64,000 nt of DNA from Nigrospora sphaerica (taxonomy: Eukaryota; Ascomycota; Sordariomycetes; Amphisphaeriales; Apiosporaceae), in assembly GCA_018287875.1 (NCBI GenBank), contig JAGVVL010000001.1, forward strand, positions 9,052,001 through 9,116,000, read 5' to 3'. The position numbers and the translations under genes were made by a program. Positions 22,427-33,869 of the stretch are shown in pieces. Below the pieces are notes generated by a model. It made no database searches. It was given only the letters and a program-made list of their open reading frames with translations, and was not told the origin of the DNA. Each line of letters opens with the position of its first letter. Position 1 is the first letter of the stretch.

Positions 22427-24489
22427 GGTGTTTTTGCTTACGAGGCGGGATGATGAAATAATAAACATCGGTTTGTTTGAAGGGTGGAATCGCTTCTCTC
22501 AGCCTGGGAATTAACGCGGGGGATGGCGTCTTTTAACCTTGGCTTTGAGTGGCTCTGTACAACAGTAGCAAGCACGGTCATAATTGGAGGGACACGATGA
22601 TTGGCCGATGCCAGAAGTCCTAGCCATGTCATGGCCTGTCGGCTTCACTTGGCTGGAGAGTGAGAGTGCAGCTGTGGGATTGGCCAATACCATAATATTG
22701 TGGGCCTCTCTGTCTGCCTTGTAGCTCCCCTACTGTCAGGCCATCTGCATCTTGGCTCGGCTATGTAAGACGTCCCGGCCCTGATTGGTGGAGGCCAGAA
22801 TTGTTAATCAGTTAATGCGTGAACCAGACGGTACATGAGGTGGGAGCGTCTATAGGATCAGATTGGTTAAGGCTGTAATGTTATGGGTTCTTCCGTCTGC
22901 CCACGCTCTGATTGGTAGTGGCCAGAATTTCTGCGTGGAGACATGTACAAGAGGGGCGAGTGCCGCGCTCGTAATGGTTGACGCCAGATCTCCAAGGGAC
23001 TTGGTCTCTCAGCCTCTTCTCCCGGCCAAGGTGTACATCCGCGTAGCGTACTGCCGTAGCTTCATTGGCTGATGCCATATATCGCAACTAGCGAAAGTCA
23101 TTGTGGGATAGGCATGACGTGACGCTCATCGTAGTGGGCTTGGAACACGTAGAAGCGGTGTCCTGAGTTATATATAGGACGTAAACATCTCCACGAATCT
23201 GCAATCATTCGTCACCCTGCACTTAAAGGCGGAACATCTATGCTGCGGAGGTCACGACAGATTCAAGACCATCAGTTTGGACCCTCCCTATAACAGTACC
23301 CTTACCTCGTCTTGTTTGTGTCGTCATCTTGATTCGTCCATATGAATGAACGTAAGACACAGCAGATGTCGCGGTAAATCAATGTCTCTGATACAATGAG
23401 GAAGCATAACTGACGGTCGTCCTTCCAGAAGCCACGATGATGTATCTACCAGCTCGAAGAGAGAAAAGGACAAGAGTCTTCCGTCTGATAGACTAGACAA
23501 CTTTGTCAACAAGCCGGCCAGGGAGGGAAACTGGAACGTGGCCCTTCCCGACCAGCCCCGAAAGGAAGATCAAGTGGTGATGAGGCGAGAGCGGGAAATG
23601 AGGGACAGAATTGCCGACTTTGACACCAAGTTTACGTCTTCCTGAACAGCGCATCGCGAGCGAGCACTACCATGCGGGCTTGTGGGGCTTTGGGGTTGTA
23701 GAAAGCTTCAGAATTGGGTTACTATTGTTTGCGCGAGCCACTCACAGGACATTATCATCGGGGTTTCTGGGCGGGCCGAAGATCCCACGGCGCGGGCAGT
23801 GTACATGTGAGGAACAGAGCTTCAGTTTCATCATTGTTGAGTCGGCAGGGGATGCTTCTCTACCTCTATTTATGGCAGTGCATCCATGAGCTGGGGAAAG
23901 GTGAAGTTGCCGGAACATGCCGTGGCAGAATAAGATCGTTGTATCCGAGCTTCCCGTCTGATCAGACGGCAAGGCACTGTGAGAGTCGCCGGACCCCGGT
24001 CTGACTCGGGTCACGCCGCTGTAACCGAAAGACGGACGTCCAATGCCAACCAACAGCTATCGAGCTTTGGGTAATCATCCTCTCCCCCCACCCATCCGTC
24101 CTTAGAAAGTCGCAGTGCCAATCGCTAGGTATCCGGTAGCGATATTGCTGCTGATTGTGAGCTCTGCTTCTTCGAGATCAAGATCATCATCTGCCACCTG
24201 CTACTCCAGTACGACTTCAAGCTCGCCGCCAGTACCGAAAAGAGGATCTACCCTTTGGGTTTTGTCCTACTCCTCGATCCCTCCTCGCAGCTATTGTTCC
24301 GTCGCCGCGCCAATCCCGAGTTGGATATTGGTTACGTCTGATCGTCAAACATCTTCTTGTGGAATAGAACTGGGAATTTGACAGTGCATCACGCGTTGCT
24401 GGACAGAGTGGCTAAGAAGAAGCATGTCGAGACCACGATGTGTACAGAACAAAGAATCCTTCTAAACGCCCACGCATGCCACGTCAACT
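22427..24489. other. 2.1 kb intergenic region with a degenerate repeat field
   Basis: Upstream of the Clr5-type gene lies a stretch with recurring ATTGG...GCCA segments (separate entry). The remainder up to the 2EXR gene shows only short unrelated ORFs. Confidence 0.5.
22590..23080 (+). repeat. Degenerate repeats containing ATTGG...GCCA
   Basis: At least five related segments occur: GATTGGCCGATGCCAGAA, GATTGGCCAATACCATAA, CTGATTGGTGGAGGCCAGAA, CTGATTGGTAGTGGCCAGAA and CATTGGCTGATGCCATA, at irregular spacing of about 50-130 bases. Some are followed by related flanks (GGGCCTCTCTGTCTGCC versus GGGTTCTTCCGTCTGCC). This looks like a decayed minisatellite. ATTGG is also the reverse of a CCAAT box, so a regulatory reading is possible. 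Confidence 0.5.
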
Positions 24490-25011
24490 TCACGCCTCGT
24501 CCTTGGGTCCGGTGAACTCAACGTCAAAGCGCACGCGCTTGTTCATGTGCGGCCACGCGGCTACGTCGGTGTCCCAGGCGGGCGGGCGGGAGCCGTCGGC
24601 GGCGGGCCCGACGACGATGGTGGCGGTCTCGAGGGCGGGCATGCAGGCGGGGCGCAGGTAGGCGCTCGTGAGGGAGCGGAAGAGCTCGAACTCGTCGGCG
24701 TCGACGGCGAGGCGCAGCCGCCGCACCGCCCGCAGCGTCGCGCCCGGCATCCCCTGCACGCCGTAGTGCGCCGCCGCCACCGTGTCGCGCCCAAAGTGCA
24801 CCCAGACGGGCCGCGCCGCATCGAGCAGCACAGCCAACGTGTACACCTGCGCGTACCGCGTCCGCGCCTCGCGACACGCCCGCATCGCCGCCGGGCTGCG
24901 CGCCGCCCCCGCCGGCGGCGGCGCCGCGATGGTGCGCGCCGTCATGCTGAGGTCCCAGATCTGTTGACGCAGCTCCGGCGGGAGCCGCGGAAAGGGGTGG
25001 AAAGTGGCCAT
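24490..25011 (-). CDS. 2EXR-domain protein
   Basis: Single exon, 173 residues. The N-terminus has the hallmark of fungal 2EXR proteins, FHPFPRLPPELRQQIWDLSM at residues 4-23, followed by an Ala/Pro-rich turn and the second conserved part SPAAMRACREARTRYAQVY. The middle (LRAVRRLRLAVDADEFELF) fits the family pattern of alternating beta strands and helices. The domain is very common in Pezizomycotina and its function is not established. The protein is short for the family (often 200-400 residues) but looks intact, with no frameshift. No partner gene is suggested by the neighbourhood. Confidence 0.8.
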   Translation of the reverse strand: MATFHPFPRLPPELRQQIWDLSMTARTIAAPPPAGAARSPAAMRACREARTRYAQVYTLAVLLDAARPVWVHFGRDTVAAAHYGVQGMPGATLRAVRRLRLAVDADEFELFRSLTSAYLRPACMPALETATIVVGPAADGSRPPAWDTDVAAWPHMNKRVRFDVEFTGPKDEA

Positions 25012-26569
25012 GGATTGGGGTGGAAAGATAGTATTTACCGGTTCCTACGGCTGCGGATGGGCCTTAGCTTTTATTGCCTGTAGGGCGTTTCTCACTTGAA
25101 GACCAAGAGGCTTCCGACTACGTGTAGAAATGCCCTCGGGCCCACAGTGGGTCCCCGCCTATGCGCCACACAGATAGGGTATTCACCGCCACCCCTTGTG
25201 GCGGCTGTACTGTTGTTAGATGGCATGCTAAACCAGACAATAGTGTGCTGATGACCGGTATATGTTGTCCATGCCGTGGAGTTGGTAGTTCTTCTCGCCG
25301 TTACCTGCCCCCTTGATGCATGGATTGACAGCCGAGACCAGACGTGGAAGCTGTTGGGTTCTCTGGTCCCGCTTCCAGGCACTACGAGGTTCGGAGGGCC
25401 GGGATTAGCGACGTATGCTCTTATTACATTTAAGGAGTCTAAGCTAAGTACTCTGAGTACGTAGCAGCGCTCCGCGTGACCAAGAACCCTATACACAGTT
25501 CCATAGAAAACTAGTTTGAGGACATGTTGTGTCAGCGATGTAACGGCAGCTTTTCTATCTATTTCATTCCATGAATGATGTGAACTTCTAACCAACGTAC
25601 ACTGAACCACCACCGTGTCGTAACCGGATATAGGTCACACAGCTGTTGTTTGGTAATAAACATAGCAGAAACCCAATACCGAAATATATTGACCAAAAGA
25701 CTTACAGAAGCAACCAATCCCGTAGAAAGTGCGTTCGGTCCCAGCCAGCCGTAGGCATGTGCCATTGCCGACGTAGATGATATGGAGTCCTGACTCTTCA
25801 TGTAGCCCTAGGGGAAGACCCTACTCCGAGTGGTCGACAAGAGTTACAGGTCTCCGGGGCAGCCCGAGAGCAAGGGCTTATAAAATGGAATATTTCCCGA
25901 CCTTCCAGCGGCTCATCTTCTCCTTACACCTTACCAGTAAAGAGAGTGGAGAGTGTATGAAACCGGAGTCTCGGAACAATGTGTACCCCGATCTCAACCC
26001 AGGTGGCTAACAGGGGCCCTGTGGCACCGTCTTCCACCCCGCCTGGCCTGTAATATACTCTCACACGCTTGTCAGTCTTCGTCACAAAAGTTTGGCGCAT
26101 TGGTATGCCCGCCAGCACCATCAGCACCAAATTTGACACCAATCATGGCGTCGGCGGCGTCTCCCATTATTTCTTTACCCGTCCCAGGTGCTGTCTACGC
26201 CTGCTATGACCTTGTCGAGACCCGGCGGTTAGAGCTATGGCCTTGGCCTGACACTTAGGTACTCCACCGGTGTACTAACAATAATAGTAATGCCGTGTAG
26301 GTTGAAAGTCAGCTACAGGCACAAACTATCATGTACGCTGACAGGACCTCGCCCGTATCTGACCATTGTGCAACCGACATGACGACCCAAACCGGACCCG
26401 TCGGCAAGAACCCGGTCTTCTCCGAGGGCCGTGTGCCCGAAGAAGACTCCCTGAGCGTACAGAAGCTGCCTAGTCGTACGCCACTTCCCTGAAAAACCCC
26501 CACACCCCGTCTACGAACAACTGAGGCTATGTACTGACGCGCCTGGGGGGGGATCAGATGGTGTCGACT
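25012..26569. other. Intergenic region, no gene seen
   Basis: Mixed-composition sequence between the 2EXR gene and the transporter relic. No ORF with recognisable domain. Some of the part just before 26570 may belong to the decayed transporter but could not be aligned by eye. Confidence 0.45.
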
Positions 26570-26936
26570 CAATCGAGGAGGTCCTCCAGGCCGCCGGCGT
26601 GGGCCTGCGGCGGGACTACCCGACCCTGCCCTGCCTGACGGTCCGCGCGTGGTTGATCGGCATCTCCTTCCGCCTCCTTGGCGCCGGACTGCACGTTCTC
26701 GTCCACATCCTGCGACGGCGCGTCTTCCTCAACACGGCCTGGCTTTCCAGAGTCCACGTGCCGCCCTTCCTCGGTGGCCTCAACTACATCCCGCCGGCCT
26801 CGGCCCCAATTATGGCAGCTGGGCCATCGTCGGCTTGCTTTTCCATCTACTCGTGAAGCGCCGCGCCCGCGAGTGGTGGCGTCGCTACAGAGGTATACTT
26901 GAAGGTATTTGTTTTAAGACAAAAAACCTTGAGTAA
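26570..26936 (+). pseudogene. Oligopeptide transporter (OPT family) relic, middle deleted
   Basis: One frame reads DYPTLPCLTVRAWLIGISF followed by a hydrophobic stretch, matching the first membrane segment of fungal OPT transporters. Only about 15 residues later the sequence becomes WLSRVHVPPFLGGLNYIPPA, then after a frame change near 26806 NYGSWAIVGLLFHLLVKRRA and REWWRRYR, which match the extreme C-terminal part of the same family. Intact OPT proteins are about 700-900 residues, so roughly 600 residues are missing. Together with the frameshift this is a dead remnant. The outer parts are well preserved, so the loss may be fairly recent. Confidence 0.72.
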
Positions 26937-27159
26937 CTTCGATTCAAGATGAATTAGTAGGGCATATCATTTTTAGATACACTGCTATAGGGGTCAAGCA
27001 CGTAGAAATAAGTATTTAGGTAGGCGTTGAGACAAGAGCTATTGGGCCAGTCGTTTCTCCAAGGACAGGCATACCATCAGTCGCAGAGGTAAACCGAGAT
27101 AGCCGTTTTATTTTCCATGCACCCAGGCCGCAAGTATCTCAGTGCTGCTGGCGGCCTGC

Positions 27160-28757
27160 TCAGCCCCCCGGGGCCTCTTGAGGCGGAGGGCGTCAGAACA
27201 TAGCTTTCAGGTCAGCACTTACCACTGAAGACTGACCCAAACTTCAGATATTTCGAGATCACCATGGCCGCGACTGCAGCCAACATGAAGCCCCCGGCAA
27301 AGATCCAGCTACCCTGGAACTCTCTTTGAACGGCCGACGGCGATTCTCCCTGCCACTTCTGTGCCGCGCCGCCGATGGGGTTCCCGATGAGGGCTCCGAT
27401 GCTGGCAATGGTGTAACCCATGCCCATGCGGGTGCCATACTCGGAAAGGTCGTCTGTGAGGTTGGCAATGGTCGCCGGGGGCAGGGAGACCATGCCGCCC
27501 GAGACGAAGCCGTAGAGGATGGACACAACGATGAGGCCGGGCAGGTCGTGCGCAAAGCGGAAGAGAAAGAGGATCACGGCGGATCCCAGACAGCAGGGAA
27601 GCATGACGTTCATGCCGCCGTACTTGTCGGCGAGGAAGTTGGGCGCCAGGCGACCAAACAGGCTGGCCGCGTTCATCATGCTGAGCACGTAGAAGGACGT
27701 GTCTGGGTCGACGCCCAGACGGATGGCGTAGGCGTCAACGAAGAAGAAAGGCACGTAAACAGAGCCGATCATGAGGGCGAACGCTTTCCGCGGCGTCAGC
27801 ACAAGCTGGATTGAGGGAGGGGGGCTACGAGTGTGGCTTACCGACGCAAAACGCGACGTAGGGCTTATCTTGGAAATGCTGCAGGCGGAACAGAGCACCG
27901 CGGCGCTTCATGTTAGGTCGGAGGCGCATGATGCCTAGGCAGACAAGCAGCAGGGCGGTGACGATGAAGGCAAAGACGCGGACGGCCCAGGGGAAGCCGA
28001 TGGAAACAATGAGGCGGCGCTCCATGATGGGGTACACGATGCCGGCTAATAATCACAAGGCGAGCCAGTCAGTCGGATACCTCACGCAGCGTGACGAGAC
28101 GGGGGGTTTGGCTCACCCAGACTACTCCCCGTGGCGGCAATGCCCGTCGCCACCATGCGCTTCTTCTGGAAGTAGAGGGGGATGACGGCCACGGAGGTCA
28201 GGCCGAGGAGGCCGCTGCCCGTGCCCACGCAGAAGGCCTGGGCCAGGAGGATCTGCCAGTACGCGGAGCATAGGCTGAGCATGAAGAGCCCCAGCGACGT
28301 CAGGGCGGTGCCGCAGAGCAGGATGAAGTGCAGGTAGCCGGCGTCGAGCAGCCAGCCGGCGCACACGCCGATGAGCATCATCAGGAAGATCTGGATGGAC
28401 CCGATCCAGGCCACGGCCGAGGGGCTCGTGTCGGGGAGCAGCGTGGTCGTGTAGTAGGCCTGGAAGACGCCGAACGAGTTGGACAAGCCCCTGGACGCAC
28501 CGTCAGTTGGGTTGCATTCATGTCACCCTCCCTGCCCACGTTGTGGCCGGCATTGCTACTACTGACCATGTGTTGGCGAACAGAATCCAGCAGGCCAACA
28601 CCTGGAGCCAGGCGGTAAGCCCGTGGTCCATGGGCAGGTCGATGGCGCCATCTTGCTTCCGCTCCCGGACGTCGATGACGGGTGACGTTGGTGACTCGCC
28701 CTTGGCGGTGGCGGCGACCTCCTCGGCGGGACGGTCTTTGGTTTCCTGGTTGTCCAT
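27160..28757 (-). CDS. MFS monocarboxylate-type permease (MCT/MCH-like)
   Basis: Five exons: 28567-28757, 28117-28490, 27842-28045, 27223-27783 and a 17-nt last exon 27160-27176; 448 residues. A charged N-terminal tail leads to TM1 (WLQVLACWILFANTWGLSNS). The MCT hallmark follows in SFGVFQAYYTT with DTSPSAVAWIGSIQIFLM. Further segments give 12 expected TM helices, with GRLAPNFLADKYG as the conserved loop after TM8. The fourth exon acceptor (AAAG|CG at 27783) was chosen because it has a GCTGAC branch site and restores the family spacing before VYVPFFFVDAY. If the last intron is not spliced, translation would end at 27212 with GKC. Substrates in this family are monocarboxylates, riboflavin or metabolites. 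Its position beside the aminolevulinate synthase gene is suggestive only. Confidence 0.87.
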
Positions 28758-29164
28758 GCTGAAGGCGGGCAAGGCACCAAGAGGCAGATGAGGATGGCAC
28801 GTTGGGCAAGGGAAATGCTTCGCACGATGATAATTTAAACGGCTCCCGCGGTCCGGCGCGGGGGGCCCACACACAGTACCATGGGAGGTGGCTCCTGCCT
28901 GGAATAGGCCGATAGGGCCGCTCGCTTACCGTGGAGACCACAGTACATAGCTACATGGGTACGCCGTAGATACCTCTATACTTCCGCTCGGCGGCCCACG
29001 CCGGCGCTAGCAGACGAACCCCCCTGCACCTTGCCGTGTCCAGGCCCAGGGTCCAGGGGTCCAGCAGGGGTGCTGAAGGAGGGGACCCTGAGGGGGCGCA
29101 CCCGATAGGGCGGGACAGGGGGCAAAAACTTTCGCTGACTCCCTCCGTCTTTGCATTATGCAGC
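28758..29164. other. Short intergenic region between ALAS end and permease start
   Basis: About 0.4 kb on the minus-strand path from the aminolevulinate synthase stop to the permease ATG. It probably contains the permease promoter. No ORF of interest. Confidence 0.5.
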
Positions 29165-30819
29165 CTATTTGGACGCCAACAACGTATCCTCCAACACAAA
29201 CTTCTCCGCGGCATAGCTATACGACGGCGGCGCGGCCAGGCCCAGCTGCTCCCGGGTCCACACGGCATCGTCGAGGCCGGGCCCGGCCCAGCCCTCGGCG
29301 GGGCGGCCCTGGGCGTCGGTGGCCCAGTCGTCGAGGCGGCGCAGGCCCAGCTCGTCCCAGATCTTGACGAGGGCGCCGACCAGCGCGTCCTGGTGTTCCT
29401 GCGTGTGGGCCGCCGTGGGCGAGATGCGCAGGCGCTCCTCGCCGACGGGCACGCTGGGGCTGTTGATGGGCTGCACGTAGATGCCGTGGTCGTCGTAGAG
29501 CATGTCGGCGGCCGCCTTGCAGCGCGCCGCGTCGCCGACCATGAGCGGGATGATGTGCGACGCGTTGGGCAGCACCGGCAGCCGGTGGTCGAGCAGCCGC
29601 TGCTTGACGAGGCGCGTGTTGCGCTGCAGCTGGACGCGGTCCTGCGGGTGGGCGCGCTGGAACTCGACGGCCGCCTCGGCGCCCGCCATGGTCGCCGGCG
29701 GCGCCGCCGTCGTGAAGATGAAGCCCCGCGCCAGCGACCGCACCATGTCGACCAGGTCGTGCGACCCGGCCACGTAGCCGCCCATGGTGCCGAAGCCCTT
29801 GCCGAGCGCGCCCGAGATCATGTCGATGCGCGAGAGGACGGTGCGGCCCGCCCCCCCGGAGCCCGACGCGTGGGCCTCGTAGTCGAGGTGCTCCGAGACG
29901 CCGGCGCCGTGCGGTCCGTACAGCCCGACGGCGTGCACCTCGTCGAGGAAGGTCAGGGCGCCGTAGCGCTCGGCCAGGTCGCAAATGGCGGCGATGGGCG
30001 CCACGGTGCCGCACATGGAGTAGATGGACTCGAAGCAGATGACCTTGGGCGTGCCGGGCGCGATGGCCGCCAGCTTGCTCTCGAGGTCGGCGAGGTCGTT
30101 GTGCCGCCACACGGCCTTGCGCGCGCCCGAGTGCCGGATGCCCTCGATGATGGACGAGTGGTTGGACGCGTCCGACAGGAAGACGCATCCCGGCAGCTGC
30201 TGGCCCAGCACTGTGAGGGCGCAGTCGTTGGCCACGTACCCCGAGCTGAAGTAAAGCGCCGCCTCCTTGCGGTGCAGCCGCGCCAGCGTCCTTTCCAGCG
30301 ACACGGCGAACTGGTTGTGGCCCGAGATGTTGCGCGACCCGCCCGAGCAGGCGCCGTACTTGTCCAGCGCCGCGTGCATCGCTTTCAGCACTTCGGGGTT
30401 CCCACCCATGCCGAGCTGTAGCCTCGCTCGTCAGTCACCCACTCTTCCGATTATGGACCGGGGACGGCTGGATGGGGCGCGCAATAGCCAACTCACATAA
30501 TCGTTTGTACACCAGACATTGATCCTCTTGCCCCCCTCTGCCGAGTGGGCAAAGGGAAACTCACGCGCTAGGCGGTTGACGTTCCGGAAGTAGCGGTATG
30601 ACTGGTCTTTCTTCTTGGCCTCAATCACGGCCGCGTACCGGTCCTCGTACGGAAAGCGGACCGGGTTTGTGAAGAGAGCTTCGCGAGGTGTTGCGGCAAC
30701 GGTAGCTTCGGCGGTCAGCACGATGCACACGGCACAGCATCGAGAGGATACACACCAAACCTCCTTAGGCCGGACGTATTCTGGGCCCTTGGGGCCAAGC
30801 AGGTGCTTCTGCAAAACAT
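29165..30819 (-). CDS. 5-aminolevulinate synthase, compact form
   Basis: Exons 30756-30819, 30497-30705 and 29165-30415; 507 residues. ALAS makes 5-aminolevulinate from glycine and succinyl-CoA in the mitochondrial matrix using PLP. Exon 1 gives a short Arg/Ser-rich leader ([20 protein letters not shown]), a plausible mitochondrial presequence. The catalytic core is clear: [50 protein letters not shown] and the PLP lysine Lys297 in [14 protein letters not shown]. Fungal housekeeping ALAS is usually 600 or more residues with a longer leader bearing Cys-Pro heme motifs; none is visible here. It could therefore be a second, heme-insensitive copy, but this cannot be settled without the rest of the genome. 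The intron before LGMGG (30416-30496) is well supported by this universally conserved stretch. Confidence 0.9.
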
Positions 30820-33800
30820 TTCGGACGTCTTGTTGTGTGACCCGGCAATGACTATGATAACTGTGTCGACAACGAGGTCAAATGTCAGGGCTTCTTATAG
30901 GTACCCGATGTCATCGTCTCGACAACGGCGATTCCCTCCCACACCTTGTCCTCCTCGACTGCATATCCCTCCGGACCAAGCCTCCATCGTGAACTCAGCT
31001 GCGGTTGCGTCCGACGCGTCGGCGCTTAGCACCCAGTGCCTCAGGTGGTCTAGATTCATGCAACGCAAGGACCCGACTCTAGCTCTTACAGTAAGCCGGG
31101 TCACCGTGATGGATACTGACGGACACCGGTAGGACTATGGAGAATCTTACCACGCAAGCCATGGGCTACAGGGGGTCCAGGACGCGTGGTTGGACGGGTT
31201 CTGACCCATAACACGCCGGAAATGTTCACGATACCCGAGTGGACTACGTGGGGAGGGAAGGGGCTTTTTAGGGAAATATGTAGTCTAATATCGATGTCCC
31301 GTTTTTAACCGCCTAGGTAGCAGGGACGAGGTGGGACTAGAATGCAAGCGATGGGCAGGTTCATAAGCAATGCATGCTATGCTTTATCCACGATTACCAA
31401 GTTTGGTTACTTCCCCTCGACACTATCCAGCAAAGTCCTCCATGTGTGTTCCCTGGAGACGCCGAGTCCATACGGTGCCTTACATTACCTAAGCATTAAG
31501 CTCTTTGAAAGGCTGCGGTCAGGCCCCAGGAGGGATACACCCTCTCCTTGGTCTCGAAAACATTCCATTTTGCCGAGAACACCAGTACAGCGCATACCAC
31601 CTATCGTAAATGTGGCACAAAATGCTCTTCAGCCTCCAAAGCTTAATCCGCGCCCACTACGTTTAATCAAAATGGCTAGTTTTCGAGACAAAGATAGAAA
31701 AGACATATGTACTTACCTAACCAGGGCATAGTCCACATACAAGGGTCCAAAGCCAACAGTGGGCCAAGATTTCGTCTTGTGCTTGTTTCCAATCAATTGC
31801 GCGCCAAGACGGAGTTGTTTTCCGTTTGGGGTCGTTTTGTTTAAGCCAAGAACATCACCGACACTCAACCTCGGCCTGCATGAAGCCCCTGCATACCCAC
31901 TCGGAAGATACGGGCTGTTCGTCTCGACAATTTCCGCGCCGCACACGTCGTCCAAATCGTGACACTACACAACTACATCGTATTACGAGATTCCCATGTG
32001 GATGTACGCCAAGACAAGTATCCGACACATCGATAGGGCCAAATAGGAAAGACTAGAGAACACCCCGCTCTCCTCCACGTTCCGGGCCGGGCCTTTACAC
32101 CAGGGGTCAAGCGCCGGCTCCGCTATGGCGCAGCCGCGAACGGAGTTCTACATTAGGGGTCCCGCATCGAGTCGCCGAAAAGTCCCCCGCAGTGCATAGA
32201 GAACCCGTGGGCCGTCGGATTCCGCCGCAGGCCGTTCAAAACCGTGCAACTCGTCAAGCAGCCCTTCACTGCCGTCAGCGCTTGTAGAGCGTTCAAACCA
32301 ATACAGCCGAGGCTTACGGTAGCACGTCGTATTTTGCGTTTCGTCGCCAAACAGCCGTAAATGACGAGATCGGACCCATGCCCGGTTCTTGGCCGGGGGT
32401 GGGTTTGTGTCTTTGCGGTATCCCTTCTCCGTGTTGGACGCGCCGCGAGGCCAACCGCCCGGCCGCCAGGTACTTGATAAAGGGAAACACGACGGGAAGG
32501 GGGGACACGAAATCGTGGCTGGGACCGTGTGATTTAATATGCCGATGGTGTTCCACTGTCGTACAGGTAGAGAATGAGTGCTGGAAAAAGAGGGGGACTG
32601 GCGTTGACTGGACCTCTCGAACCGGCGACGAGACACCAGCCGAGCCCGTCGTATAGGAGCCCAGTCACCGCGCGTTCTAGCTGCTGAGGTAGACAACAGA
32701 CCCCTGGACCATGCGAAGCCGCCGCTCGGGAATCGTATCCTACGCTTGGCCAGTGGCTCCTGTCTAACCCTAGCGAACCGAGCCCCGCCCCGGCCGTGGG
32801 CTCGTGGGTGGAGGTTTTTCAGGTGTAATCGATGAGGGATGGGAGAAGTATAACGTGACTGCTGGTGTTAATCACCTAAGATGGATTATCTAACCGAGTG
32901 GGAGAAATGATATCGTCTCCGAGGTTGCATGGTGCGAAAGTGGGCCCGAACCCTCGTCCAAAATGCGTCCGGGTGCCAATGTAGTCAGATACACGCTGCA
33001 CTTCATACACGGTCTTGTACCGTACAACGCAGCACTTATATGGGGGTACAAATCGCGCTATCCCATTCCCAAGGTTACTGAGGAGTTTTGGATCCGTAGT
33101 ATCCTTAGCCAGCCCATTAGCATACCCTTTTTCTCTATAAGCAGGTCATGCCATTTCTACACACATACCTAGTCTTACTTGCCAAAGCTGTCACCCGGCT
33201 CTAAGCCGTGTGCCGCAAATAGAAGTCTGTATAATACTTTTTATACTACATAGTACAGGCTTCTAAGTGAACCTAAAGTAATAGGTATAAAGATGTGATA
33301 AGAATAAACAAGTGTCTATGTTAAAGGAGTGTATCTATTCTTTAAGTTATAAGTCAAAAGACATTATAAACTAACATGTACTGACACGCCCTTGTGGCCT
33401 TGTAGTATGTAGTTTATAATTAATTCTCCGCAGTAGCTTCTAACTAGTTTCTAAAGCTATCGATCGAACCAGGCATTTCAGGGGCTAATTTTCTCCGGCA
33501 GCATGCGTGCGCTTGGAAAAACTTTTGTTACTTTCCCGTAGCCAAGGGCGAAAAGTTTGGACCGTAACCCCGATATCTGCCAAGACTTATTCCAGATGCA
33601 GACGGACATGGAACAATATTCACTTACTTGCTTCCGCGACCTTTTCTCACCACATTTACTTTAAGTAGGTACTGTGTTAGCGGTTCTAACGTCTCGCCGT
33701 ATACCGAACCTGGATATCGCGTGAACCCATATTTTGCTTCATTATTGGCGATAATCGCATAATCCACAGCCCCGCTTTCTGCTGACGGATGGATAAGTAG

Positions 33801-33869
33801 TTAAAAAGCACCCACGTTATCCGCTTCATCTGGAGGAGACATTCCCCCGCCTCCTCACACGCTATCACC
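30820..33869. other. 3.0 kb intergenic region, AT-rich toward its end
   Basis: Between the divergent ALAS and HET-domain genes. No recognisable gene. The part from about 33190 to 33480 is strongly AT-rich and rich in TA dinucleotides, unlike the flanks, and may be mutated transposon or RIP-affected sequence. Confidence 0.45.
30894..30900 (-). promoter_or_regulatory. TATA-like element of the ALAS gene
   Basis: On the minus strand CTATAAG lies about 75 bases upstream of the proposed ATG at 30819 in GC-rich context. Position and sequence fit a TATA box. It also supports the short first exon chosen for the gene. Confidence 0.45.
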
